Assembly (NCBI GenBank): GCA_015059445.1
Contig: SVAK01000006.1
Coordinates: forward strand, 1 to 54,565
Direction: 5' to 3'
DNA: 54,565 nt
From: Bacillota bacterium
GTDB lineage: Bacteria > Bacillota_I > Bacilli_A > RF39 > UBA660
This document shows, one piece after another, positions 1-8,361 of this stretch; within the stretch, counting starts at the first letter, position 1, and each line of letters opens with the position of its first letter. The position numbers and the translations under genes are program-made. Under the pieces are notes generated by a model, which did not search any database, was not told where the DNA came from, and saw only the letters and a program-made list of their open reading frames with translations.

Positions 1-39
1 AAACAAGAAGAAAAAAATGACGAGGAACAACCCGCATAA
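1..39 (+). CDS. C-terminal tail of an upstream gene (partial)
   Basis: The first 12 codons in frame 1 read an acidic, charged tail (KQEEKNDEEQPA) ending at TAA 37-39, directly followed by a strong terminator hairpin. The rest lies outside the window. In many Bacillota a DUF2953 gene such as the next one follows scpB, so a ScpB tail is possible, but the sequence cannot prove this. Confidence 0.45.
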   Translation, partial: KQEEKNDEEQPA

Positions 40-44
40 ATTTG

Positions 45-76
45 AAAATTAATAGATCTTTCTATTAATTTTTTTT
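45..76 (+). terminator. Rho-independent terminator
   Basis: A perfect 12-bp stem (45-56 with 61-72), a 4-nt loop and a T run follow the upstream stop codon. Confidence 0.8.
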
Positions 77-123
77 ACTAAAAATTTTTGCATAAAAAGA
101 TTAATTAATGAGAAACTAGTTAC

Positions 124-600
124 ATGTGGTCTCTTATTTTTTTCTTTATGAATGTAATGAACATTTTGTCGTTCATTTATCCATTCCTTGTTGAGTTTGA
201 TGTTAGAATGAATGTGCTTAAATTAAAGGGAATTGTAAGCATTAAGCTTTTTAATAAAATCAAATTTGAATTTAGAATTAGAGTAAAACATGGATACATT
301 TATATTAATCATAAAAACAAATTAAGGAAAGAAAAAATTAGTAATAAAAATGTTAATTTAGTTTTTATTATGAAATTAATAAATCAATTGTATTTTAGAG
401 AGCAATTTTTGAAGTTTTTTGTTAAATCAAATTTTGGTTACTCTGAAGATGCCTGCGTTACCGCTGTAGCCTCTGGAAACATTGATATATTTACAAAAAT
501 GTTTTTGGGAAAAATTAAAAATGTTCGCTTTACAGAAAAAAAGTTTTTTTCCTTTTTCTCTAAAAAAAACATTGCAATAAATTTAATGGTATGGGTATAA
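124..600 (+). CDS. DUF2953-like (YtfI-type) hypothetical protein
   Basis: A 158-residue basic protein with a hydrophobic N terminus (about residues 1-22), suggesting one membrane segment. The stretch FGYSEDACVTAVASGN near residue 105 resembles the DUF2953 signature, in which a Gly-x-x-Asp-Ala segment is followed by a small-residue helix. In Bacillota such genes often sit next to sporulation gene ytfJ or scpB. The start is uncertain: no clear ribosome site precedes ATG 124, and later in-frame ATGs exist. The nrd promoter overlaps its 3' end. Function is unknown and the family match is tentative. Confidence 0.45.
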   Translation: MWSLIFFFMNVMNILSFIYPFLVEFDVRMNVLKLKGIVSIKLFNKIKFEFRIRVKHGYIYINHKNKLRKEKISNKNVNLVFIMKLINQLYFREQFLKFFVKSNFGYSEDACVTAVASGNIDIFTKMFLGKIKNVRFTEKKFFSFFSKKNIAINLMVWV

Positions 601-601
601 T
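572..601 (+). promoter_or_regulatory. Promoter of the nrd operon
   Basis: A -35 TTGCAA (572-577) and -10 TATAAT (596-601) are separated by 18 bp, overlapping the stop of the preceding gene. The start at ATG 632 follows with AGGTG about 8 bp upstream. Confidence 0.55.
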
Positions 602-631
602 GTAGTTACAAATAGAGTAGGTGTGTTTTTT

Positions 632-2617
632 ATGAAAGAGGACATTTTAAACGATTTAGTCGTAGTAAAAAGAAGCGGTCAAAGAGTGTCCTTCAATGCT
701 CTTAAAATAGCAATTGCAATAAAAAATGCTTTTGATCAAATAGCAATAGCTAATTCAGAAAAAAAAGTTAATTATATTTATAATGAAGTTTTACAATATA
801 TAAGAGATAATTATAAAGGAAGAAAAACAATTAATGTAGAAGATATTCAAGATATCATAGAAACAAAGTTGAAAGAAAATAATTTTGAAGAAATTTATAA
901 AACTTTTAATGAATATAGATTACGAAGGGCGATTTCTAGAAAAGCATTTAATTTAAAACATCAACATAAGTTTACAAAGGCAATCGAAAGAATTGCTAAT
1001 GAAAGTTCAGAAAATCATTACATAAATAGTTTTCCTAATGATATATTGCTTAATTTTGGAAAAACCATCTCTTGTGAATATGCTAAAAATTATATTTTAG
1101 ATAGTAAAATAGTTAGAGCACATGAAGAGGGAAGTATATATATACATAATTTAGATTATTTTTGGTTAGGAAAAATATCTTCAACAAATATTATTATTAA
1201 TGATAATTTATTAAAAGATTTTCCCAATAACTTTATTGCATCACTATTAAGTTTGAAAAATGAAATAGACGGAGAGATAGCAATTAATAAATTAGATAGT
1301 TTATTAAAACCTGTTATATTAAAAGAATTTAAAAAACTTCTAAAAAAACATATTAAAATGTATCTTAAAATTACAGGGATAATTGAATATATAAACATAA
1401 AAAAGATAAATGAAACGATTGAGAAAATAACTACTTTGAATATGGACGAAAAAATATTTAAAGAGTTTATTTTAAACAAAAATATAGAAAACATATTTAT
1501 AGAAGCAATAGATGATAGCAAAGAACAAGTAGAATTATTTATTCAAAATGGAATTAGAGACATATTGATAATTTTAAATAATAACTATCATGAAAATAAA
1601 AAATATTCTATTAGTTTATGTACTGGAAGTAGTTTTGAAGAATTGTTAATAAATAATAAATATATAGAAGAATTAGAAAATTTAAATTATTTGGAAAATA
1701 TTACAACAATAATCAAAATTAAAAAAGATAATAATGTTGAATTGATGAAAAGAGTATATAATTTAGTTTTAAATAAGAAAAACATAGCATTTGCATTTTG
1801 TGAATCAGCGGTTAATAAAGATAAAAAAGAATTAGTAGAGTATTTTGGTGATGGAAAAAGAATTTTTGATAATCTCAATGGTGAATTTAGAGGTTCAACT
1901 GGTCGAATGATTATTTCAACAATATCGATAAATATGGCAAGATTGGGAATAATCAATGAAAATAAAAAAATCGAAGATTTTTATAAAAATTATACCGAAG
2001 TTTTAAATTTATCAAAAAACGGTCTTGTAAGTATTTTTGAAATTATTGGCGATAAAACTAAGAAAAATTATCGAGAAATTTTTAAGGATAATATTATTGA
2101 TGATGGTAAGTTAGAATATAATCAAACAATTAGAAAAGTCATAAAAAGAGGTGTTTTAAATTTAGAATTGGCTGGTTTGAAAGAATGTGTTTTAAGTTTA
2201 ACTGCCGAGGAAAAATTACAGAAAAAACTTTTAAAAGATATAATTTGTTTTGCTAAAAATAAATGTGAAGAATTTAGTAAAGAAACAAAATTAAATTTCA
2301 TAGTGGGCGAAACTAGTAAATTTAGGCCGTTAAAAAAATTAATTGAGTTAGATAAAGTTATATATGGTGTAAAGTATAATATTACTGACAAGAAAAATTA
2401 CGAAAGAATTGATAGTATGTTTCGTTTTAAAAAAGATATTAATGATGACTTAATTCAAATGGGTGAATATCAAAAACATTTATCTGGAGGTAATTTGTTG
2501 AAAATTAAATTAAATAAGAATATAAAAATAAAAAATATAATAGAAATATTAGAATTGTGTAAAAAAAGTAATATAGGTTTTGTTAAATTTGTTATAGGTG
2601 AAGAGGTAGAATTATGA
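632..2617 (+). CDS. Degenerate NrdD paralogue with ATP-cone (no radical or thiol residues)
   Basis: A 661-residue protein. The N terminus (about 10-100) is a full ATP-cone, the nucleotide-sensing regulatory domain of ribonucleotide reductases. The remainder aligns with the class III RNR barrel: AHEEG..YIHNLD matches the AHRNC..LHLHDL segment of the true NrdD downstream, and FRGSTGRMIISTISINMAR matches its GSTGSIGVVTINMPR. Key residues are missing: the YCAGW cysteine of NrdD is lysine here (K181 by ungapped alignment), no Cys-Cys pair corresponds to the SMCCRL motif, and the protein ends soon after the SGG-type segment, before the zinc cysteines and glycyl-radical loop. It cannot be a working reductase. 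Its stop overlaps nrdG by 4 bp. Start chosen at ATG 632. A regulatory or scaffolding role with NrdD is possible. Confidence 0.75.
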   Translation: MKEDILNDLVVVKRSGQRVSFNALKIAIAIKNAFDQIAIANSEKKVNYIYNEVLQYIRDNYKGRKTINVEDIQDIIETKLKENNFEEIYKTFNEYRLRRAISRKAFNLKHQHKFTKAIERIANESSENHYINSFPNDILLNFGKTISCEYAKNYILDSKIVRAHEEGSIYIHNLDYFWLGKISSTNIIINDNLLKDFPNNFIASLLSLKNEIDGEIAINKLDSLLKPVILKEFKKLLKKHIKMYLKITGIIEYINIKKINETIEKITTLNMDEKIFKEFILNKNIENIFIEAIDDSKEQVELFIQNGIRDILIILNNNYHENKKYSISLCTGSSFEELLINNKYIEELENLNYLENITTIIKIKKDNNVELMKRVYNLVLNKKNIAFAFCESAVNKDKKELVEYFGDGKRIFDNLNGEFRGSTGRMIISTISINMARLGIINENKKIEDFYKNYTEVLNLSKNGLVSIFEIIGDKTKKNYREIFKDNIIDDGKLEYNQTIRKVIKRGVLNLELAGLKECVLSLTAEEKLQKKLLKDIICFAKNKCEEFSKETKLNFIVGETSKFRPLKKLIELDKVIYGVKYNITDKKNYERIDSMFRFKKDINDDLIQMGEYQKHLSGGNLLKIKLNKNIKIKNIIEILELCKKSNIGFVKFVIGEEVEL

Positions 2618-3300
2618 TTATAAGTGGTTTTCAAAAATTAACTTTATTAGACTATCCTAATAAAACAGCGTGTTTATTATTTACGCAAGGTTGTAATTTT
2701 AAATGTCCATTTTGTCATAATAAAAGTTTGCTGGAAAATAGTTCATCAAATGAAGTAATAGATGAAGAAGAAATATTTAAATATTTGGACAAAAGAAAAA
2801 ATGTTTTAGATGGGGTTTGTATTAGTGGTGGGGAGCCATTATTGCAAAAAAATATAGAAATTTTTATAAAAAAAATAAAAGAAAAAGGTTTTTTAGTAAA
2901 GCTAGATACAAATGGAAGTTTTCCAGGAAAATTAAAATGGCTCATTGATAATAATTTAGTAGATTATGTGGCAATGGATATAAAAAATAATTTTTTCAAT
3001 TACAAAAGTGCATCTGGAATCGAGAATAACAATATAGAAAATATAAAAAAGAGTATTAGTATTTTAGAAAATTCTAATATAGAACATGAGTTTAGAACAA
3101 CTGTAGTAAAAGAAATACATGATTTAGAACAAATTGAAAGTATATGCAAATATATTGGTGTGAATACAAAATATTATCTTCAAAATTTTGAAGATAATGG
3201 TACAGTTTTACAAAAAGGATTAAGTGGTTTTGAGAAAAAAGAGTTACAAAATATTGTAAATAAATTAAAAAATACATATCCAAATATAGAGGTAAGGTAA
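2614..3300 (+). CDS. nrdG: Anaerobic ribonucleotide reductase activase (radical SAM, NrdG type)
   Basis: This enzyme cleaves S-adenosylmethionine to install the glycyl radical on NrdD. The 228-residue protein has the radical SAM cluster motif CNFKCPFC (CxxxCxxC) near residue 27, a GGEP motif near residue 72, and the MDIKNNF segment typical of the NrdG2 group. It overlaps the upstream paralogue by ATGA and is followed by nrdD after a 24-bp gap, so the three are co-transcribed. Length and motifs are normal. The only ambiguity is whether it also acts on the upstream paralogue, which has no glycyl-radical site. Confidence 0.9.
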   Translation: MIISGFQKLTLLDYPNKTACLLFTQGCNFKCPFCHNKSLLENSSSNEVIDEEEIFKYLDKRKNVLDGVCISGGEPLLQKNIEIFIKKIKEKGFLVKLDTNGSFPGKLKWLIDNNLVDYVAMDIKNNFFNYKSASGIENNNIENIKKSISILENSNIEHEFRTTVVKEIHDLEQIESICKYIGVNTKYYLQNFEDNGTVLQKGLSGFEKKELQNIVNKLKNTYPNIEVR

Positions 3301-3324
3301 TATTGAAAGGAAGGTAAAGGGAAT

Positions 3325-5661
3325 ATGTACAAAGTAAGAAAAAGAGAAGGAAAAATTGTAGCATTTGATATAAAAAAAATAGCTAATGCTATAACAAAAG
3401 CTTTTGAAGCTGAAAACAAAAATTATGATGAAGGAGTTATTGATTTCTTAGCATTAAAAGTAACAGCAGATTTTGAAAGCAAAGTTGTTGACAATATAAT
3501 TAATGTAGAAGATATTCAAGATAGTGTAGAAAGTGTTTTGATTAAAGCTGGATATGCAGATGTGGCCAAAGCTTATATCTTATATCGTCGTTTACATGAT
3601 AAAATGCGTAATATGAAATCAACTATTTTAGATTATAAAGAGGTAGTTAATAGTTATGTTAATGTAACAGACTGGCGCGTTAAAGAAAATTCAACAGTTA
3701 CTTATTCTGTTGGAGGATTAATATTAAGTAATTCAGGCGCCATAACTGCAAATTATTGGTTAAGCGAAGTGTATGATGATGAAATAGCAGATGCTCACCG
3801 TAATTGTGATTTACATTTACATGATTTATCAATGCTTACAGGTTATTGTGCTGGATGGAGCTTAAAACAATTAATTCAAGAAGGGCTTGGTGGTATTCCT
3901 GGAAAGATTACATCAGCACCTGCAAAACATTTATCAACGTTATGTAATCAAATGGTTAATTTTTTGGGAATTATGCAAAATGAATGGGCTGGAGCTCAAG
4001 CGTTCTCATCATTTGATACATATTTAGCCCCATTTGTTAAAAGTGACAATTTAACTTATAAACAAACTAAACAATGTATACAATCTTTTGTTTATGGTGT
4101 AAATACTCCAAGTCGTTGGGGAACACAAGCTCCATTTACAAATGTTACATTAGACTGGGTAGTACCAAACGATTTAGCAGAATTAAATTGTATTATTGGT
4201 GGCAAAGAAGTTGATTTTAAATATAAAGATTGTCAAAAAGAAATGGATATGATTAATAAAGCATTTATTGAAATAATGATTGAAGGCGATGCGAATGGTA
4301 GGGGATTCCAATATCCAATTCCAACATATTCTATAACTAAGAATTTTGACTGGTCTGAGACAGAAAATAATAAATTGTTATTTGAAATGACAGCAAAATA
4401 TGGAACTCCTTATTTTTCAAATTATATTAATAGCGATATGGAACCAAGTGATGTTAGAAGTATGTGCTGTAGATTAAGACTGGACTTAAGAGAGTTAAGA
4501 AAAAAATCTGGAGGATTTTTCGGTAGCGGAGAATCAACTGGCTCAATTGGGGTTGTAACAATAAATATGCCAAGAATCGCATATTTATCAAAAAATGAAA
4601 AAGATTTTTATGAACGTTTAGAACAATTAATGAATATTGCTGCTAGAAGTTTAAAGATAAAGAGAAATGTTATAACTAAGTTATTAAATGAAGGCTTATA
4701 TCCTTACACAAAAAGATATTTAGGATCATTTGAAAATCACTTTTCAACTATTGGTTTAGTTGGTATGAATGAAGCATGTCTTAATGCTAAATGGATTAAT
4801 ACAGATTTGACAAATGAAGAAGCTCAAAAGTTTACACAAGATGTTTTAAATTATATGCGTGAAAAATTATCTGATTACCAAGAAGAATATGGAGATTTAT
4901 ATAATTTAGAAGCAACACCTGCTGAATCAACATCATATCGTTTTGCTAAGAAAGATAAAAATTTATATCCAAATATTATTACAGCATCATCTGAAAATGA
5001 AACTCCATATTATACAAATAGTTCTCACTTACCAGTTGGTTATACTAATGATTTATTTGAAGCTTTAGATATTCAAGATGAATTGCAAACTCTATATACT
5101 TCAGGGACAGTATTCCATGCTTTCTTAGGAGAAAGATTAACTGATTGGAAAGCAGCAGCTAATTTAGTAAGAAAAATAGCAGAAAATTATCGTCTTCCTT
5201 ATTATACTTTATCTCCAGTTTATTCTGTATGTAGAAATCATGGATATATAAATGGAGAAGTTAGCAAATGTCCGACTTGTGGTGAAGAAGCAGAAGTTTA
5301 TAGTAGAATTACCGGGTATTATCGACCAGTAAAAAATTGGAATGATGGTAAAACACAGGAGTATAAACATAGAAAAACTTATGATGTGAAATGTTCAAAA
5401 ACAAAGGCTAAAGATAAAATAGAAAATGATTGTATTATGCTTTTTGGCACTAAAACATGTCCTAATTGTAAGGTAGCAGCTCAATTATTAGAAAAAGCTC
5501 ATGTAGATTATAAATTTATTGATGCTGAAGAACAAACAGATTTAACAAAAAAATATGGTGTTAAACAAGCGCCTACATTAATTGTTGTGACAAATGGTAA
5601 ATCAGAAAACATTGTTAATTTATCAAATATAAAAAAACATATTGAGGATTTTAAAATCTAA
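3325..5661 (+). CDS. nrdD: Class III ribonucleotide reductase with fused glutaredoxin domain
   Basis: Reduces ribonucleotides to deoxyribonucleotides by glycyl-radical chemistry without oxygen. Order in the 778-residue protein: ATP-cone (about 3-95), RNR barrel with LHLHDL..GYCAGW (C175) and SMCCRL (C381-C382), the SGTVFH segment, a zinc site (C636, H639, C649, C652), then the glycyl-radical motif RITGYYRP (G664). Unusually, about 85 further residues follow: a glutaredoxin/thioredoxin-like domain with CPNC (C712, C715) and a QAPT cis-proline segment. Thioredoxin reductase begins on the last base of its stop codon. Known NrdD2-type enzymes use a redoxin rather than formate as reductant, so this fusion probably carries its own electron donor. 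AAGGAAGG lies about 13 bp before ATG 3325. Confidence 0.92.
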   Translation: MYKVRKREGKIVAFDIKKIANAITKAFEAENKNYDEGVIDFLALKVTADFESKVVDNIINVEDIQDSVESVLIKAGYADVAKAYILYRRLHDKMRNMKSTILDYKEVVNSYVNVTDWRVKENSTVTYSVGGLILSNSGAITANYWLSEVYDDEIADAHRNCDLHLHDLSMLTGYCAGWSLKQLIQEGLGGIPGKITSAPAKHLSTLCNQMVNFLGIMQNEWAGAQAFSSFDTYLAPFVKSDNLTYKQTKQCIQSFVYGVNTPSRWGTQAPFTNVTLDWVVPNDLAELNCIIGGKEVDFKYKDCQKEMDMINKAFIEIMIEGDANGRGFQYPIPTYSITKNFDWSETENNKLLFEMTAKYGTPYFSNYINSDMEPSDVRSMCCRLRLDLRELRKKSGGFFGSGESTGSIGVVTINMPRIAYLSKNEKDFYERLEQLMNIAARSLKIKRNVITKLLNEGLYPYTKRYLGSFENHFSTIGLVGMNEACLNAKWINTDLTNEEAQKFTQDVLNYMREKLSDYQEEYGDLYNLEATPAESTSYRFAKKDKNLYPNIITASSENETPYYTNSSHLPVGYTNDLFEALDIQDELQTLYTSGTVFHAFLGERLTDWKAAANLVRKIAENYRLPYYTLSPVYSVCRNHGYINGEVSKCPTCGEEAEVYSRITGYYRPVKNWNDGKTQEYKHRKTYDVKCSKTKAKDKIENDCIMLFGTKTCPNCKVAAQLLEKAHVDYKFIDAEEQTDLTKKYGVKQAPTLIVVTNGKSENIVNLSNIKKHIEDFKI

Positions 5662-6563
5662 TGCATAGTGTATATGATGTTGTTATAGTAGGGTGTGGAC
5701 CAGCGGGGTTAACCGCTGCAATATATTGTGCTCGAGCAAACAAAAAAGTTCTTATTTTAGAAAAAGAAACAATAGGAGGGCAGATGTCATCTGCTCCTCT
5801 TATTGAAAATTATCCAGGATTCAATAGCATTTCTGGTAGCGAACTTGCCAATTATATGTATGAGCAAGTAGTATCGCTAGGAGTAAATATAGAATTAGAA
5901 GAAGTAAAAGAAATAAAAGTAGCCGATAAAAAAACGGTAGTAACAGAAGATAATGAATATGAAACTAATGCTGTAATAATTGCAACTGGTTCAAAATATC
6001 GTTTGTTAGGATTAGAAAATGAAGAACAATTAATTGGAAATGGTATTCATTTTTGCGTTTCGTGCGATGGTGCATTTTATAAAAATAAAACTGTTGCAGT
6101 TATTGGAGGTGGAAATAGTGCTGTTATAAATGCGTTAGCTTTAAGTGAACTTTGTCAAAAAGTATATTTAGTTCAAAATCTAAGTAAATTAACAGCTGAG
6201 CAAATATTGATAGACAAATTAAATTCTAAAAGTAATATTGAAATTTATGCATCCACCACGGTAAAAAGAATTGTTGGTGATGCCGAATTAGAAAAAATTA
6301 TTCTTGATAAGAATAGTGTTCTAGAAGAATTAATAATAGATGGAATGTTTGTTTCAATTGGATTGATCCCACAAACTGATAGTGTAAAAAATATTTTGGA
6401 TATCAACGATTATGGGTATATCACTGCTGAAAATTGTATTTCAAAAATACCTGGAATTTTTGTTGCTGGTGATTGCCGTGATAAAAAAGTAAAGCAAGTA
6501 ACAGTTGCAGTAAGTGATGGAACCATAGCAGCAATTAACGCAATCGAATATTTAAATAATTAA
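5661..6563 (+). CDS. trxB: Thioredoxin reductase
   Basis: A 300-residue FAD/NADPH enzyme that reduces a dithiol redoxin. It shows the FAD-binding GCGPAG near residue 11, the redox-active CVSCDG pair in the middle, the NADPH-binding GGGNSA and the C-terminal GDCRDK FAD motif. Length is slightly short but complete. Its ATG shares one base with the nrdD stop (TAATG), implying translational coupling. The most economical partner is the CPNC domain fused to NrdD next door, though a general role in thioredoxin reduction is not excluded. Confidence 0.9.
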   Translation: MHSVYDVVIVGCGPAGLTAAIYCARANKKVLILEKETIGGQMSSAPLIENYPGFNSISGSELANYMYEQVVSLGVNIELEEVKEIKVADKKTVVTEDNEYETNAVIIATGSKYRLLGLENEEQLIGNGIHFCVSCDGAFYKNKTVAVIGGGNSAVINALALSELCQKVYLVQNLSKLTAEQILIDKLNSKSNIEIYASTTVKRIVGDAELEKIILDKNSVLEELIIDGMFVSIGLIPQTDSVKNILDINDYGYITAENCISKIPGIFVAGDCRDKKVKQVTVAVSDGTIAAINAIEYLNN

Positions 6564-6749
6564 TACATGGTATACTTTTTGATTTCTATCACCAAAGAAT
6601 TCTTTAATATCAACTTCTAAAACACGTGCTATAGTACAGCTATACTAAAAGATTGCTGTACTTTTTTTGATTCAATATTACTTATTAAAGTATGACTTAA
6701 ATCACATTTTTCTGCTAGTTGTTCTATCATCTGCTGGATTAAACTTCAT
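6552..6749 (-). pseudogene. Broken XRE-family helix-turn-helix regulator
   Basis: On the minus strand an ATG with an upstream AGGTGG reads MKFNP and then loses frame. A second frame gives a recognisable helix-turn-helix core (QLAEKCDLSHTLISNIES). A third frame supplies the end (IARVLEVDIKEFF). At least two indels therefore break the gene, and part of helix 1 seems deleted. It overlaps the 3' end of trxB by 12 bp. It is the remnant of a small XRE repressor, probably from a lost mobile element or toxin-antitoxin locus. Confidence 0.6.
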
Positions 6750-6871
6750 ATAGAACACCACCTATATATATATTATCTCATTTATTATAGATTTTTTCTG
6801 CAATTAATTGAATCAAATTTATGGTTAATAATAGAAGAGGTTTTGATTTCAGCGAAGTTCACTTATAACTA

Positions 6872-7589
6872 GCCACTCAAAACACTTATGATTATGGCCG
6901 TAGTAATTTTAATAGAGTCAAAGACTATGGAGGAACATTTTATATATTATTAGCGTATGTTATGAATTCTTGGGAACCTGTGTCAGAAGTTTCTTTGCCG
7001 TTTTCTAGACTTACGAGTTTATATAAAGATGAAGAAATAGTTAATAAAAGTGCTTTAATTGATATAAACTCTATTGTACAGCTAGGGAATGAGGGTAGTT
7101 GTAGTAATAATACCATAAATGATATGAGTATCTGTACTAATGGATTTTTAGCTAAAAAATAATTATAACTGATGATCAATTTAGCATATTCATTAAATTA
7201 TCAGATAATGTTCAAAATAACAGGTTTTATTTGGAGCATCTCAAAAATTTATTGGAGTCATGAATGCGAGAACAATATATAATAATATTGAATTTGAAGA
7301 AGGTGTGCAATTTATATCTATTGATGGTATAAACTATGCAGATGTTATTACAAGTTTAACTAAATTTCAATTATCAATAAAAGCATATACTAGTGCTACG
7401 ACAAAAGAACTGGCTCCTGTAACTCCTGAACATGTGGATAATCCTTAAGAACCAATCACGCCTTCGGAAAATCCAGACTCAACACCTAAAGATGATAAAA
7501 TTAATACAGATAGAAAAATTGAGGTAGAAGAAAATGATTATAACAAAGAGAAACTAAACTTGCTTTTTTGCCCCAAAAAGTGGTTATAA
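6872..7589 (+). pseudogene. Decayed surface-protein-like gene remnant
   Basis: Short coding pieces run in different frames: one around 6880-7162 (contains NFNRVKDYGGTFYI and ends after FLAKK) and one around 7220-7589 (contains EEGVQFISIDGINYADV). The second is cut by TAA 7446-7448, after which a Pro/Ser/Asp-rich linker continues in frame to TAA 7587-7589. Proline-rich linkers near the C terminus are common in Gram-positive surface proteins. No domain was recognised. The stretch has no convincing ribosome site and looks like an eroding accessory gene. Confidence 0.4.
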
Positions 7590-7647
7590 ATCCTAGAATT
7601 ATTGCTTTTTTAGAATTTTTAGGTATATAATTAATTGAGTGATGTTT

Positions 7648-8361
7648 ATGAAAATAGGAATACTAGATTCAGGCATTGGAGGTTTAACTGTACTAAAGTC
7701 TTTGCTAAGAAAATGTCCTGATCACGAATATATTTATTATGGAGATACAATTCATCTACCATATGGTGAAAAAAGTAGAGAAGAAATTATTGGTTATGCA
7801 AATAATATAATAAATTTTTTTGAATCTGAAAATATTGACTTAATTATTATAGCGTGTGGCACTTTAAGTTCAAATAAAGAATTTTTAAAGAGCAAAAAAA
7901 GACTGATTGATATAATATCACCACTTAAGGGGAAATTAGACAATTATAATAAAATAAGTATAATGGCAACACCTTTAAGTATTAAAACTAATGCATTTAA
8001 GAAATATATAAATACAAAAATTGATTTAATTTCATGTCCAAAATTAGTTCCTATAATTGAAAGTGAAGATTATAGTGATTTAGATAATGTTCTAGAGAAA
8101 TATTTAGAGAATTCTATTGATAGTGATGCACTTATTTTGGGATGTACTCATTATCCCATAGTAAAAGATAGTATAATAAAATTTTTTAACAAGGAAATAA
8201 TTTGTTTAGATAAATTTGTGGTAGAAATGCTATCCGAATTAAAACCGGGGAAAAGTAGTTTAAAATTATATTTTAGTAAGATTGATGAAATTTTAATAAA
8301 GAATGTAAAAAAAATATTAGAGATAGATAATCTTAATATAGAAAGAAAGTGGTTAAAATGA
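7648..8361 (+). CDS. murI: Glutamate racemase
   Basis: Converts L- to D-glutamate for peptidoglycan. The 237-residue protein has the N-terminal DSGIGGL motif, a first catalytic cysteine in IIACGTLSS near residue 71, and the second in LGCTHYP. In the usual family motif the first cysteine is followed by Asn-Thr; here it is Gly-Thr. The protein is also somewhat shorter than the usual ~260. Two upstream in-frame starts (GTG 7639, ATG 7642) exist; ATG 7648 has the best spacing to GAGTG. It overlaps murD by 4 bp, forming a D-glutamate supply and ligation pair. Confidence 0.85.
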   Translation: MKIGILDSGIGGLTVLKSLLRKCPDHEYIYYGDTIHLPYGEKSREEIIGYANNIINFFESENIDLIIIACGTLSSNKEFLKSKKRLIDIISPLKGKLDNYNKISIMATPLSIKTNAFKKYINTKIDLISCPKLVPIIESEDYSDLDNVLEKYLENSIDSDALILGCTHYPIVKDSIIKFFNKEIICLDKFVVEMLSELKPGKSSLKLYFSKIDEILIKNVKKILEIDNLNIERKWLK

